Shown: positions 13,089 to 24,303 of the stretch, piece by piece
Position numbering within the stretch: the stretch's first letter is position 1
Layout: every line of letters starts with the position of its first letter
DNA from: Luteimonas kalidii
Lineage (GTDB): Bacteria; Pseudomonadota; Gammaproteobacteria; Xanthomonadales; Xanthomonadaceae
NCBI RefSeq assembly: GCF_029887935.1
Contig: NZ_JARXRO010000014.1
Span: forward strand, 374,492 to 438,491
DNA: 64,000 nt
Reading direction: 5' to 3'
Program-made: the position numbers and the translations under genes
Notes under the pieces: model-generated
The model's input: only the letters and a program-made list of their open reading frames with translations
Database searches by the model: none
Told to the model about the DNA's origin: nothing

Positions 13089-14762
13089 ATGACGATCGAA
13101 CGTCCGTGGCTCGCGCAATACCCCGCCGGTGTTCCTGCGGATATCGACGTCGACGAATTCCCATCCATTCCGGCCGTGCTGGAACAGTCGATCCGCCAGT
13201 TCGGCGACCGTCCGGCGTTCTCCAGCATGGGCAAGGTGCTCACCTACGCCGAGGTGGATGCGCTGAGCCGCCGCTTCGCCGCCTACCTGCTGGGCGAACT
13301 CAAGCTCAAGAAGGGCGATCGCGTCGCGATCATGATGCCCAACTGCCTGCAGTACCCGATCGCGACCTTCGGCATCCTGCGCGCCGGGCTCACGGTGGTG
13401 AACGTCAACCCGATGTACACCCCGCGCGAACTTCGCCACCAGATGGTCGATTCCGGCGCGAGCGTAATCCTGGTGCTGGACAACTTCGCCAAGACCGTCC
13501 AGGACGTGCTCGCCGACGCGCAGATCCGCCAGGTCATCACCACCGGGCTGGGCGACATGCTCGGGTTTCCCAAGGGCGCGATCGTCAACTTCGTGCTGCG
13601 CAACGTGAAGAAGATGGTGCCCGACTTCGACATCCCGTCGGCCGTCCGCTTCCGCGCCGCGCTCGACGCAGGCGAGCGCCACGCGCTGCCCGAGGTCGCG
13701 ATCACCCACGACGACATCGCCTTCCTGCAGTACACCGGCGGCACGACGGGCGTGGCCAAGGGCGCGATGCTGACCCACCGCAACCTGGTGGCGAACATGC
13801 AGCAGGCCTCGGCCTGGATCGGGACCAACGTCAGGCTCGGCGAGGAGGTCATCGTCACCGCGCTGCCGCTGTACCACATCTTCGCGCTGACGGCGAACGG
13901 CCTGGTCTTCATGAAGTACGGCGCGAAGAACATCCTGATCACCAACCCGCGCGACATGCCGGGATTCGTGAAGGAGCTCAAGCGCGAGCCGTTCACGGCG
14001 ATCACGGGCGTCAACACCCTGTTCAACGGGCTGCTCAACACGCCCGGCTTCGACACGATCGATTTCTCGAAGCTGCACCTCACGCTAGGCGGCGGGATGG
14101 CCGTGCAGCGTGCGGTCGCCGAGCGCTGGAAGAAGGTCACCGGGGTCACCCTGGTCGAGGCCTACGGCCTGACCGAAACCTCGCCCGCTGCGTGCATCAA
14201 TCCGATGAACCTGGCCGACTACAACGGCGCGATCGGGCTGCCGGTGCCCTCCACCGATGTCTGCGTGAAGGACGAGGACGGGCGCCAACTGCCCGCCGGC
14301 GAGGTGGGCGAGCTGTGCGTCAAGGGTCCGCAGGTGATGAAGGGCTACTGGAACCGGCCTGAGGAGACGGCCGCCGCCATCGACGGCGACGGCTGGCTGC
14401 ACACCGGCGACATGGCGAAGATGGACGACCAGGGCTTCTTCTACATCGTCGACCGCAAGAAGGACATGATCCTGGTCTCGGGCTTCAACGTGTATCCCAA
14501 CGAGATCGAGGACGTGATCGCGATGATGCCCGGGGTGCTTGAGGTGGCGGCGGTGGGCGTCCCCGACGAGCGCTCCGGCGAGGCGGTCAAGCTGGTGATC
14601 GTGCGCAAGGATCCCTCGCTCACGGCGGAACAGGTCAAGGCCCATGCCCGCGAGAACCTGACCGGCTACAAGCAGCCGCGGATCGTCGAATTCCGCGACG
14701 AGCTACCCAAAACCAACGTGGGCAAGATCCTGAGGCGGGCCCTGCGCGACGAAACCGCGTGA
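13089..14762 (+). CDS. rpfB: Long-chain fatty acyl-CoA ligase RpfB (FadD)
   Basis: This 557-aa adenylate-forming enzyme activates fatty acids to acyl-CoA at the inner membrane. The AMP-binding motif YTGGTTGVAKGAMLTH, the EAYGLTETSP motif and the C-terminal GWLHTGDMA...DRKKDMI segment are all present. In Xanthomonas, RpfB functions as a FadD and contributes to processing or turnover of DSF fatty acids. Immediate linkage to rpfF, rpfC and rpfG makes that role likely here. A GGAGGGG Shine-Dalgarno precedes ATG 13089. Confidence 0.94.
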   Translation: MTIERPWLAQYPAGVPADIDVDEFPSIPAVLEQSIRQFGDRPAFSSMGKVLTYAEVDALSRRFAAYLLGELKLKKGDRVAIMMPNCLQYPIATFGILRAGLTVVNVNPMYTPRELRHQMVDSGASVILVLDNFAKTVQDVLADAQIRQVITTGLGDMLGFPKGAIVNFVLRNVKKMVPDFDIPSAVRFRAALDAGERHALPEVAITHDDIAFLQYTGGTTGVAKGAMLTHRNLVANMQQASAWIGTNVRLGEEVIVTALPLYHIFALTANGLVFMKYGAKNILITNPRDMPGFVKELKREPFTAITGVNTLFNGLLNTPGFDTIDFSKLHLTLGGGMAVQRAVAERWKKVTGVTLVEAYGLTETSPAACINPMNLADYNGAIGLPVPSTDVCVKDEDGRQLPAGEVGELCVKGPQVMKGYWNRPEETAAAIDGDGWLHTGDMAKMDDQGFFYIVDRKKDMILVSGFNVYPNEIEDVIAMMPGVLEVAAVGVPDERSGEAVKLVIVRKDPSLTAEQVKAHARENLTGYKQPRIVEFRDELPKTNVGKILRRALRDETA

Positions 14763-14936
14763 AAGCGGGGTGAGGCCGCGGGCCCGCGCGGCAGATTCTG
14801 ACCCTGCGCGGCAAATAGCGCTTGCATACGGCGTGGATTGGGCGCATAGAATCGGCCGGTCGGACGAAGTTCACATTTCCGGCCGCCACCCACCCACGGT
14901 CCGACGTGACCCCTGGCGGCCCCTCAGGGGACCCTC

Positions 14937-15863
14937 ATGACCAACGTCGAGCTGCTGCACCGCGACCATTCCTTCAACACCATCCGGGTCGAGCACGACC
15001 CGTCCAACGACAGCCTCTGGTGCTTCATGCATGCCCAGCAGGCGTTCGCTGACCCCGCCTACAGGGCCTGTTTCTCGCCGAAGATGCTGCGCGAGTTGCG
15101 CCTGTTCGCCCGCCACGCGATCGACACCATCGATCAGGCCGCGAAGGAATCGCCCACGCACCTCGCCCACGTCGTCCTGGGTTCCGACACCCACGTCTTC
15201 AATCTCGGTGGTGACCTGGCGCTGTTCCTGAAGCTGATCCAGGCGCGCGATGCCGACGGCCTGCTGCACTACGCCAGCGAGTGCGTGGACAGCATCCACC
15301 TGCTGCACAGCCGCATCCATCCCAACGCGCACACCATCGGCCTGGTCGAGGGCGACGCCCTGGGCGGCGGCCTGGAGCTGGCCCTCGCCTGCCAGACCAT
15401 CGTCGCCGAGAAAGGCGTGCAGATGGGCTTCCCGGAAGTCCTGTTCGGGCTGTTCCCGGGCATGGGGGCGTACTCGCTGCTCACCCAGCGCCTCAGCCCG
15501 AAGGTCGCCGAGGACATGATGCTGTCCGGCACCATGTACAGTAGCGACGAGCTGCACCGCATGGGTCTGGTCGACATCCTGGTGCCGAAGGGCGAAGGCG
15601 TGCGCGCGGTCCACGAGCTGATCCGCCAGAACCGGCGTTCGGCCGGTGCCCGGCTGGCCCTGCACCGGGTCCGCGAAGGTGCGCATCCGGTCAGCCACGA
15701 GGAACTGATGCGCGTCACCCGCATCTGGGTCGACACCGCGCTCCAGCTCGGCGACCGCCAGCTGCGGACGATGGAACGCCTGGTGCGCGCCCAGCTCAAG
15801 CGTCCTTCGGATTCCGAAGCCGGGACCGGCAGCGACGCGGCGGGCGGCAACCGGGTGCGCTGA
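14937..15863 (+). CDS. rpfF: DSF synthase RpfF (crotonase family)
   Basis: This 308-aa enoyl-CoA hydratase-fold enzyme makes cis-2-unsaturated fatty acid signals (DSF) from 3-hydroxyacyl-ACP by dehydration and thioesterase activity. Both glutamates expected of RpfF are visible: E147 in ALGGGLE and E167 in GFPEVLFGLFPG, spaced by 20 as in Xanthomonas RpfF. The gene follows rpfB by 174 bases. A possible promoter there (TTGCAT 14822-14827, TAGAAT 14847-14852, 19-bp spacer) suggests it can be expressed separately. It is convergent with rpfC, the sensor of its product. Confidence 0.95.
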   Translation: MTNVELLHRDHSFNTIRVEHDPSNDSLWCFMHAQQAFADPAYRACFSPKMLRELRLFARHAIDTIDQAAKESPTHLAHVVLGSDTHVFNLGGDLALFLKLIQARDADGLLHYASECVDSIHLLHSRIHPNAHTIGLVEGDALGGGLELALACQTIVAEKGVQMGFPEVLFGLFPGMGAYSLLTQRLSPKVAEDMMLSGTMYSSDELHRMGLVDILVPKGEGVRAVHELIRQNRRSAGARLALHRVREGAHPVSHEELMRVTRIWVDTALQLGDRQLRTMERLVRAQLKRPSDSEAGTGSDAAGGNRVR

Positions 15864-15893
15864 CGCCCGGCTCGTCCCGGCCGGCGGCCCGCC

Positions 15894-18053
15894 TCAGGCG
15901 TCGGCGTCGGCCTCGGCGGCCACCAGATCGCCCTGCTCCCGCAGGGCGGCCAGCGCGTGCTGAAGCTGCTGGCGCAGGCGATTGCTCAGACCCGCCCAGT
16001 CGCGGGTCAGCTGTTCCACCGGCATGCGCATGCCGGCCGACGCGGTCTCGCTCAGGCGCATCGCGCCCATGTTGGCCGCCGTACCCTTGAGCGCGTGGCA
16101 GACATCGCGGAATTCCTCCCAGCGGCCGACGCTGCCGGCGGCTTCGATGTCGGCGATGCACTTGCGTGCGTCGCGCGCGCATTCGCCGAGAAAGCGCTGC
16201 ACGAATTCCTCGCCCAGGCCCATCTCGCGCAGTTCGTCGAGGATGTGCTTCGAGACCACGTTGTCCTGCGCCGCTTCCGTCGCGGCGGTCGTCGCGGTGG
16301 CGGCGGACGGCTGCGCGCTGTCGGCCTGGCCTTCGGCGATCTCGGCCAGCTTCTGCAGCAGGCGGTCGACGGCGATCGGCTTGGTCAGGTAGGCGTACGC
16401 GCCTGCCCGCTCGCACTCGACCTGGGCCTCGCTGGTCGCATCCGCGCTCAATACGATGAACGGTGTGCGCCGGCGTCCGGCTTCCATGAAGCGCGCCTGC
16501 TTGATCACCTCCAGCCCGCTGATGCCCGGCATGTGCAGGTCGGTGATCACGGCATCGAACTGCTGGTTCTCGATCGCGTCGAGGATGTCCTCGCCGGCGT
16601 TGACGATGTAGGCCCGGTGCCCGGCCTTCTCCAGCAGCTTGCGCATCACCATCAGGTTCGCGGGCTGGTCGTCGCCGACCAGGATGCGCAGGGAGCGTAC
16701 CCGCGCGCGATGGCGCACGAACGGATCGGAGAACGCGATGACGTTGTCGTGCGGTCGGCCCTCGGGAGCCGCCTGCACATCCGCCAGGCGAAGCGGAAGC
16801 TCGACATGGAAGTGCGAGCCCGCGCCGACCATGCTCTCGGCGGTGATGGTGCCACCGAGCAGTTCGGTCAGCGCCTTGGCGATGGTGGTGCCCAGACCGG
16901 TGCCGCCGTAGCGGCGGCCACGCCCGGACTCGACCTGTTCGAACGCGTCGAAGATCCGCTCCAGGGCCGGCGCGGGAATCCCGATTCCGGTGTCGTGGAC
17001 CGAGAACCGCAGCAGGGAATGCCTGGCGTCCACCTCCCCGGCCAGCGACACATCCAGCGTGACCTGGCCTTCCTCGGTGAACTTGATCGCGTTCGACAGC
17101 AGGTTCACCAGGATCTGGCGCAGGTGGTTCGCGTCGCTGTGCAGCAGGTCGGGCACGTCGGCCCCGATGTTCAGCTCCAGCGCCAGGCCCTTGGACTGCG
17201 CGCCCGGCAGCAGCATCAGATGGATCGACTTGAGCTGTTCGCGCAGCGAGAAGTCGGTATCGACCCGGTTGAAGCGGCCGGCCTCGATCGCGGACAGGTT
17301 CAGCACGTCGTCGACCAGCAGCTGCAGCGAGCGCGCCGAGGTCTGGATGACCTGGGCGCTGTCGCGCTGGTCGGCGTCCATCCTGGACGACATCAGCAGC
17401 TCGGACATGCCGACGATGCCGTTGAGCGGGGTGCGGAACTCGTGGCTCATGTTGGCCAGGAACCGGCTCTTCGCCTCGCTGGCCGCCTTGGCCGCATTGG
17501 TCGCCTCGATCAGCGCGCGCAGCAGCGAGATCAGGTACAGCGGGACCGCGACCAGGCCGAGCACCAGGCCCCAGCCCAGCCAGGCGTTCGCCTGCCAATA
17601 AGGCGTGTACAGCACCACGGTCGAGAACGTGACCGCCGCGAACCCGATCGCGCCGTACAGGTACCGTGGACCGAAGCGCAGGCCGTTGCCGATCGTCACC
17701 CACAGCAGGATCACGTACATCGGCGCCAGCTTCTCACCGAGCAGGTACATGCCCGTGCCCATCAGCACGTTGTCGATCACCATGCCGAGCACGCGGCGCG
17801 GATGAGAAACCCCAGGGCGCGCGACGATCCAGGCCAGGATCCCGAAGGCGATGACGAAGTCGACCGTCAGGATCGTGCGCGAGGCCTGCAGCGGCCCGGC
17901 GAGCGCCGGATCGCCCTCGAAGGCGAAATACAGATACAGGTAAACGACCGCAAGCATCACCACCCGCACGATCGCCTGGCCGTGCTCGCTGTCGGGGCGG
18001 TTGGACAACCGTCCGCGCACGAGATCGAACAGCGGCGCGCCCACGCGGTTCAA
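15894..18053 (-). CDS. rpfC: Hybrid sensor histidine kinase RpfC (DSF receptor)
   Basis: This 719-aa inner-membrane kinase is the DSF sensor. About five transmembrane helices occupy residues 28-180. A HisKA domain follows with phospho-acceptor H204 (SHEFRTPLNG), then HATPase (DTGIGIP, GGTGLGTTIAK), a receiver domain with D505 (ITDLHMPG) and K558, and a C-terminal HPt domain with H653 (CHALKGTAANMG). The best start is TTG 18053, which overlaps the rpfG stop (TTGA) and has GAGGG nine bases upstream; no Met lies before the membrane region. It is coupled to rpfG. Confidence 0.95.
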   Translation of the reverse strand: MNRVGAPLFDLVRGRLSNRPDSEHGQAIVRVVMLAVVYLYLYFAFEGDPALAGPLQASRTILTVDFVIAFGILAWIVARPGVSHPRRVLGMVIDNVLMGTGMYLLGEKLAPMYVILLWVTIGNGLRFGPRYLYGAIGFAAVTFSTVVLYTPYWQANAWLGWGLVLGLVAVPLYLISLLRALIEATNAAKAASEAKSRFLANMSHEFRTPLNGIVGMSELLMSSRMDADQRDSAQVIQTSARSLQLLVDDVLNLSAIEAGRFNRVDTDFSLREQLKSIHLMLLPGAQSKGLALELNIGADVPDLLHSDANHLRQILVNLLSNAIKFTEEGQVTLDVSLAGEVDARHSLLRFSVHDTGIGIPAPALERIFDAFEQVESGRGRRYGGTGLGTTIAKALTELLGGTITAESMVGAGSHFHVELPLRLADVQAAPEGRPHDNVIAFSDPFVRHRARVRSLRILVGDDQPANLMVMRKLLEKAGHRAYIVNAGEDILDAIENQQFDAVITDLHMPGISGLEVIKQARFMEAGRRRTPFIVLSADATSEAQVECERAGAYAYLTKPIAVDRLLQKLAEIAEGQADSAQPSAATATTAATEAAQDNVVSKHILDELREMGLGEEFVQRFLGECARDARKCIADIEAAGSVGRWEEFRDVCHALKGTAANMGAMRLSETASAGMRMPVEQLTRDWAGLSNRLRQQLQHALAALREQGDLVAAEADADA

Positions 18054-19189
18054 CGCCCGGCACCCTCGGCAGCCGGATAGCGGCGGCAGATGTCGTCGAT
18101 GCGGTCGCGGCGCCCGAGCAGGGCCGCGGCGCAGGTCGGATCGAACAGCTTGCCCGACTGTTCCTCGATGTAGGCCAGCGCCTCGTCGACGGTCCAGGCA
18201 CGCTTGTACGGACGCTGCGAGACCAGCGCATCGAACACGTCGGCCACGGCCACGATGCGCGCCTCGAGCGGGATCTGGTCGCCGGCCAGGCCATCGGGAT
18301 AACCGCTGCCGTCGAAGCGTTCCTGGTGGCGCAGCGCGATCGTCGCGCCCATCTGGATGAAGCGGCTCTGGCTACCCGTGAGCAGCTCATGGCCGATGCG
18401 CGGATGCTCGCGCATCACCGCGGTTTCGGCATCGTCCAGCGGGCCGGGCTTGAGCAGCACCGAGTCGGGGATCGCGATCTTGCCGATGTCGTGCAGCGGC
18501 GCGGCCAGCTCGATCATCCGCACCTCGTCCTCGAACATCCCGAGCTGCTCGGCGATCAGGCCCGCGATCGCCGCCAGCCGCGCGAGGTTGGCACTGGTGC
18601 CGGCATCGCGGTACTCGATCGCACGGGCGAGCCGGTGCAGGGTCTCGCGCTCGCGCTCCTCCACCTCGTGCATGCTCGACAGCAGGCGCTGTTCCAGCGA
18701 CAGCGCGCGCTGCTTGACGGATTCTGATTGCTGGCGCAGCTGCAGCAGGTTGCGGCAGCGCGCGCGCAGCTCGCGCGGACGCACCGGCTTGACCAGGAAG
18801 TCGATGACCCCGGCATCCAGGGCCGCCTGCCGGATCGGCTCGTCGCCGACCACGGTCACCAGGACGATCGGCACGTCCCGGTGCAGCAGCGGCTTGCGGA
18901 AACGACGGGCGAACTCCAGCCCGTCGATCACCGGCATGCGGTAGTCGAGCAGCAGCAGGTCCGGCCGGTTCTCCTCGCACCAGCGCAGCGCCTGCTGCGG
19001 GTCGCCGAAGTCGAGCACTTCCAGCTCGGGACTGATGTCCTCGAGGATATGCCGCAGCATGGTGCGGGCTGACGTCTGGTCGTCGACGATGACGATGTTC
19101 ATGTGCGCGGCGGATCCCCGGGGCGACGGGTCGGTTCGTCCGGATTCGGACCGCCGCCTGACATAATCGTAAGCAAGTCCTGTGCCCAT
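18050..19189 (-). CDS. rpfG: HD-GYP response regulator RpfG (cyclic-di-GMP phosphodiesterase)
   Basis: RpfG relays the DSF signal by hydrolysing cyclic-di-GMP. The receiver domain has phospho-acceptor D82 (LLLDYRMP) and K134; the HD-GYP domain has H233-D234 (LHDIGKIA) and G296-Y297-P298 (GSGYPDG). The upstream segment RDAGTSANLARL lacks the His of the TGxHxxR metal motif found in three-metal HD-GYPs. I chose ATG 19189: GGAGG lies eight bases upstream and the product is 379 aa, close to Xanthomonas RpfG. A later Met at 19102 lacks a Shine-Dalgarno. In Xanthomonas rpfH lies between rpfG and rpfC; here they overlap. Confidence 0.95.
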   Translation of the reverse strand: MGTGLAYDYVRRRSESGRTDPSPRGSAAHMNIVIVDDQTSARTMLRHILEDISPELEVLDFGDPQQALRWCEENRPDLLLLDYRMPVIDGLEFARRFRKPLLHRDVPIVLVTVVGDEPIRQAALDAGVIDFLVKPVRPRELRARCRNLLQLRQQSESVKQRALSLEQRLLSSMHEVEERERETLHRLARAIEYRDAGTSANLARLAAIAGLIAEQLGMFEDEVRMIELAAPLHDIGKIAIPDSVLLKPGPLDDAETAVMREHPRIGHELLTGSQSRFIQMGATIALRHQERFDGSGYPDGLAGDQIPLEARIVAVADVFDALVSQRPYKRAWTVDEALAYIEEQSGKLFDPTCAAALLGRRDRIDDICRRYPAAEGAGR

Positions 19190-19296
19190 GCCGGATCCCT
19201 CCATTCCGAGACCTGGTTCACGAAAAGAACGGGAGTCCGCCCGTCCGCAGGTCAGAAGCTGACCGAATCATGCCCTAAATTCACACCCCGTGCGCC

Positions 19297-19340
19297 GCAT
19301 TCCGGGACCGGCCTGGCCCCGGCCGAGCGGCCCGGAATGC
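19297..19340. repeat. Structured inverted repeat between lysS and rpfG
   Basis: GCATTCCGGG (19297-19306) and CCCGGAATGC (19331-19340) form a 10-bp perfect stem around a GC-rich region that can itself fold. It lies about 23 bases beyond the lysS stop and upstream of rpfG, so it may end lysS transcription or insulate rpfG. There is no T-run. Confidence 0.45.
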
Positions 19341-19362
19341 CGGCCAACGGCGTCCCACCCGC

Positions 19363-20886
<1,524 letters not shown>

Positions 20887-21065
20887 GGCGAGATCGGAAT
20901 CCGGGGCGGCGGGAATCGGGCGGGAGTACGCGGCGTCACGAAGCAGTTGCGCGTACCAGGGTGCATTGCAGGGAAGGAACGGCAAGGCGACGGAACAGGC
21001 GCGGAACGCGGGAGCCGGGACTCCCGACACAAGCTCACGTCCCGGACCCCGCCGCGCTCGTCGGA

Positions 21066-22194
21066 TCAGACCGCATCGACACGCTTGGAGCCGGCCTCCA
21101 GCCCCGCCTTCAGGCTGCCCTCGACGAACTCGTCCAGGTCGCCGTCGAGCACCTTCTGCGTGTCGCTGCGTTCGATGCCGGTGCGCAGGTCCTTGATCCG
21201 GCTCTGGTCGAGCACGTAGTTGCGGATCTGGCTGCCCCAGCCGATGTCGGACTTGGTGGCCTCGACCGCGTCGCGCTCGGCGTTGCGCTTCTGGATCTCG
21301 AGTTCGTAGAGCTTGGCGGCCAGCATCTTCATCGCGTTGTCGCGGTTCTGGTGCTGGCTGCGCCCGGTCTGGCAGGCCACCACGATCCCGCTGGGGAGAT
21401 GGGTGATGCGCACCGCCGACTCGGTCTTGTTGACGTGCTGGCCGCCGGCGCCGGACGAGCGGTACACGTCGGTCTTCAGGTCGGCCGGGTTGATCTCGAT
21501 GTCGATGTTGTCGTCGACTTCCGGCGAGACGAACACCGAGGTGAAGCTGGTGTGGCGGCGGTTGTCGGAGTCGAACGGCGACTTGCGCACCAGGCGGTGC
21601 ACGCCGGTCTCGGTCTTCAGCCACCCGTAGGCGTAGTCGCCCTCCACCCGCAGGGTGGCCGACTTGATGCCGGCGACGTCGCCGCCGCTGGCCTCCATCA
21701 GTTCGGTCTTCCAGCCGCGCGCCTCGCACCAGCGCATGTACATGCGCAGCAGCATCTCGGCCCAGTCCTGGGCCTCGGTGCCGCCGGCACCGGCCTGGAT
21801 GTCGACGAAGGCGTTGGCGGTGTCCATGTTGCCGGAGAACATGCGCTGGAATTCAAGCTGCTCCACGCCCTTCTGGAAACCGTCGACGTCGGCCACCACG
21901 GCGATCGCGGTGTCCTCGTCGTCCTCGGATTCGGCCAGGTCGAGCAGTTCGCCTGCGCCGGAGAGGCCTTCGCTCAGGCTACGGATGCCGTTGACGGTCT
22001 TGTCGAGCAGCGAACGCTCGCGGCCGAGCGCCTGCGCGCGTTCGGGGTCGTTCCAGACGTCGGGGTTCTCGAGCTCGCGCTCGACTTCCTCCAGACGTTC
22101 GCGCTTGGCGTCGTAGTCAAAGAAACCCCCTCAGCGCATCCAGCCGACCGGCGAGGTCGGCGATGCGCTGGCGGACGGGATTGAGTTCGATCAT
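21066..22194 (-). CDS. prfB: Peptide chain release factor 2 (programmed +1 frameshift)
   Basis: RF2 recognises UGA and UAA stop codons and triggers peptide release. The gene is split: codons from ATG 22194 run to an in-frame TGA at 22119-22117. After a +1 shift at CTT-T translation continues ([12 protein letters not shown]) to 21066, giving about 375 aa. The frameshift signal is intact: AGGGGG (22131-22126), three bases, CTT, then TGA followed by C. The SPF motif ([14 protein letters not shown]) and catalytic GGQ ([12 protein letters not shown]) are present. RF2 scarcity therefore raises its own synthesis. lysS follows. Confidence 0.96.
22117..22131 (-). promoter_or_regulatory. RF2 recoding site (+1 frameshift signal)
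   Basis: On the minus strand the sequence AGGGGGTTTCTTTGA carries an internal Shine-Dalgarno-like AGGGGG placed three bases before the CTT slippery codon and the in-frame TGA. This is the classical autoregulatory recoding element of prfB. Confidence 0.95.
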
Positions 22195-22276
22195 GGCGGG
22201 GGCAATGGGCTCGCGAAAACATGGGATTCTATCAACCTTCCGCCGGACCACGCCGAGACAGGAGACCCCGTAGCCG

Positions 22277-24178
22277 ATGACCCCGCACCGGCGCCACGCC
22301 TCCATCGCCACCTGCTGCCTCCTGTTCGCGCTCGCGCTGCCATCGCCACCGGCAGCGGCCCGGTCCTCCGACTGGACCCTGCATCCGGATGCGTTGCGCT
22401 GCTATCAGCTGCGCCAGAGCGATCCGGCAGCCGCGGCCTCGCTGGCCGGCGAACGCCTGCGCGAAGGCGGGCTGCAGCCGCCCGACGCGCTGGTGTTCGA
22501 AGCCTGCCAGGCCGCCTCGCGCGCGCTGATGGGCGAGGCGGACGCGGCGCGCGCCGGCGTGGAGCGGGTCGAGGCCGTGCTGGCCGCGCATCCGATGCCG
22601 ACCGGGTACCGGCTGCGCGCGCTGTCCAACGCCGGCCTGACGCTGCAGTTGGCCGGCGACATCCCGGGCGCGCTCGCCGCCTACGAACGCGCGCTGCGCG
22701 CCGCCGAGGAGGCCGATGCCTGGGAGGCGCAGGTCACTACCCTGGTCAACATCGCCTTGATCCACGGCGAGGAACTGGCCGCCTACGACGAAGCCGAAGC
22801 CCTGCTCGCGCAGGCGGCGCGGATCAATGCCGCGCACGGCGCGCCGAAGGCGATCGTCGCCTACAACCGCGGCCTGAACGCCTTGCGGATGGAGCAGCCG
22901 GTGGAGGCGCGCGGTCACTTCGAGCGCGCGATGGCGGCGGCGCGGAGCGCGGACGAAGGCGTGGTGGTGGATCGTGTGGAGGCCGAACTCGCCGCGCTGG
23001 ACGCCACGCCCGGGACCAGGCAGTCACTCGATCGCACATACGCGCGCCAGCGCGACGGTGGCGATGCCTCCGGCGCGGCGCGCACCGCCCTGCTGCAGGC
23101 GCAACTGGCGCTGGCGGCGGGCGAACCGGGGCGGGCGACGGCCGATATCGGGCGTGCGATGGCAGTCCTTCCGGCGAGCGGCTTCCATGCCGAGCGCGAC
23201 CAGGCCCTGCGCCTGCGTGCGGAGGCCCTGGCCGCGTCCGGGGACTGCGCCGGTGCGTTGCAGGCCAGCCGCGAGGCGTACGAGGCCCAGCTCGCGCGCC
23301 TGCGCTCGAGCCAGCTCGACGGCCTGGCGCGCGTACAGGCCGACCTGATGGATGCCGACAACCGCGAGGCGCTGGCGCTGGCGCGCAAGGAAGGCGAACT
23401 CAACAGCCTGCGCGCCTCGCACGAGCGGCGACAGCGCAATCTCGCGATTGCGGCCCTGGCGATCCTGGTGATGCTGGCGCTGGGCTTCGTCGCGTACCAG
23501 CGCCGGGTGACGCGGCGCCTGCGCAACCTCAGCACGCGCGACAGTCTGACCCGCCTGCTCAACCGCCATGCCGCCGGCAAGCGCCTCGGCGCGATGGTGC
23601 CGCCGCGGATCGACGCCGGCGACGCGCGAACGGTGGTGTTCCTGATCGACATCGACCACTTCAAGGCCATCAACGACCGCCACGGGCACGGCACCGGCGA
23701 CGCCGCGCTGGTCACGGTGGCGCGTGCGCTGACGGACGTCTGCGGACCGAACGCGGTGGTCGCACGCTGGGGCGGCGAGGAATTCCTGGTCGGCCAGCGC
23801 GAACTGGACCTCGCCGGCGCGTGCGCCGTGGCCGAGCGCCTGCGCGGCGCGGTCGCCACGGCGACCGCCGGTGGCGACGCGGGTACGGTCGCGGTGTCGA
23901 TCGGATTCGCGGCGGTCCCCGTGTTCCCGCCGCGCGCCGGGGCCGCGTCCGACGCCGCCTCCGGCCACTGGCCGGATGCGGTGATCCTCGCCGACCGCGC
24001 GCTCTACGCCGCCAAGCGCAGCGGTCGCGACACCTGGGTCGGGCTGTGGGGCCGCGCCGGTGCCCGGGCCTCGATCGACGACGTGCTCGACGATCCCGGG
24101 ATGGCGATCGCCGCGGGCGATGTCGAGGTGGCAGCCGCGCGTCCGGGCTTCGCCTGGCCCGAGACGCCTTCGCGCTGA
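22277..24178 (+). CDS. GGDEF diguanylate cyclase with periplasmic TPR-like region
   Basis: The 633-aa protein has a signal peptide (about 1-28), a long helical TPR-like periplasmic region, one transmembrane helix (about 388-410) and a cytoplasmic GGDEF domain. The substrate motif DIDHFKAINDRHGHGTGD and the signature GGEEF (499-503) look active for cyclic-di-GMP synthesis. No RxxD inhibitory site precedes GGEEF. It is divergent from prfB and lies between the rpf genes. Because RpfG degrades cyclic-di-GMP, this enzyme could supply the opposing activity, which is inference from position. Confidence 0.88.
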   Translation: MTPHRRHASIATCCLLFALALPSPPAAARSSDWTLHPDALRCYQLRQSDPAAAASLAGERLREGGLQPPDALVFEACQAASRALMGEADAARAGVERVEAVLAAHPMPTGYRLRALSNAGLTLQLAGDIPGALAAYERALRAAEEADAWEAQVTTLVNIALIHGEELAAYDEAEALLAQAARINAAHGAPKAIVAYNRGLNALRMEQPVEARGHFERAMAAARSADEGVVVDRVEAELAALDATPGTRQSLDRTYARQRDGGDASGAARTALLQAQLALAAGEPGRATADIGRAMAVLPASGFHAERDQALRLRAEALAASGDCAGALQASREAYEAQLARLRSSQLDGLARVQADLMDADNREALALARKEGELNSLRASHERRQRNLAIAALAILVMLALGFVAYQRRVTRRLRNLSTRDSLTRLLNRHAAGKRLGAMVPPRIDAGDARTVVFLIDIDHFKAINDRHGHGTGDAALVTVARALTDVCGPNAVVARWGGEEFLVGQRELDLAGACAVAERLRGAVATATAGGDAGTVAVSIGFAAVPVFPPRAGAASDAASGHWPDAVILADRALYAAKRSGRDTWVGLWGRAGARASIDDVLDDPGMAIAAGDVEVAAARPGFAWPETPSR

Positions 24179-24303
24179 GTGCCGGAGGCGCCCCCGGAAG
24201 GCGACCTGCGCACCGGTGGCCGGCGTGTCGTGGCCGCGGGACGCCGCTGGCCGGATGCCCGAACACCGCGCCTGCGCGCCGCCCGTCGCCGCGAAGCTCG
24301 CGA

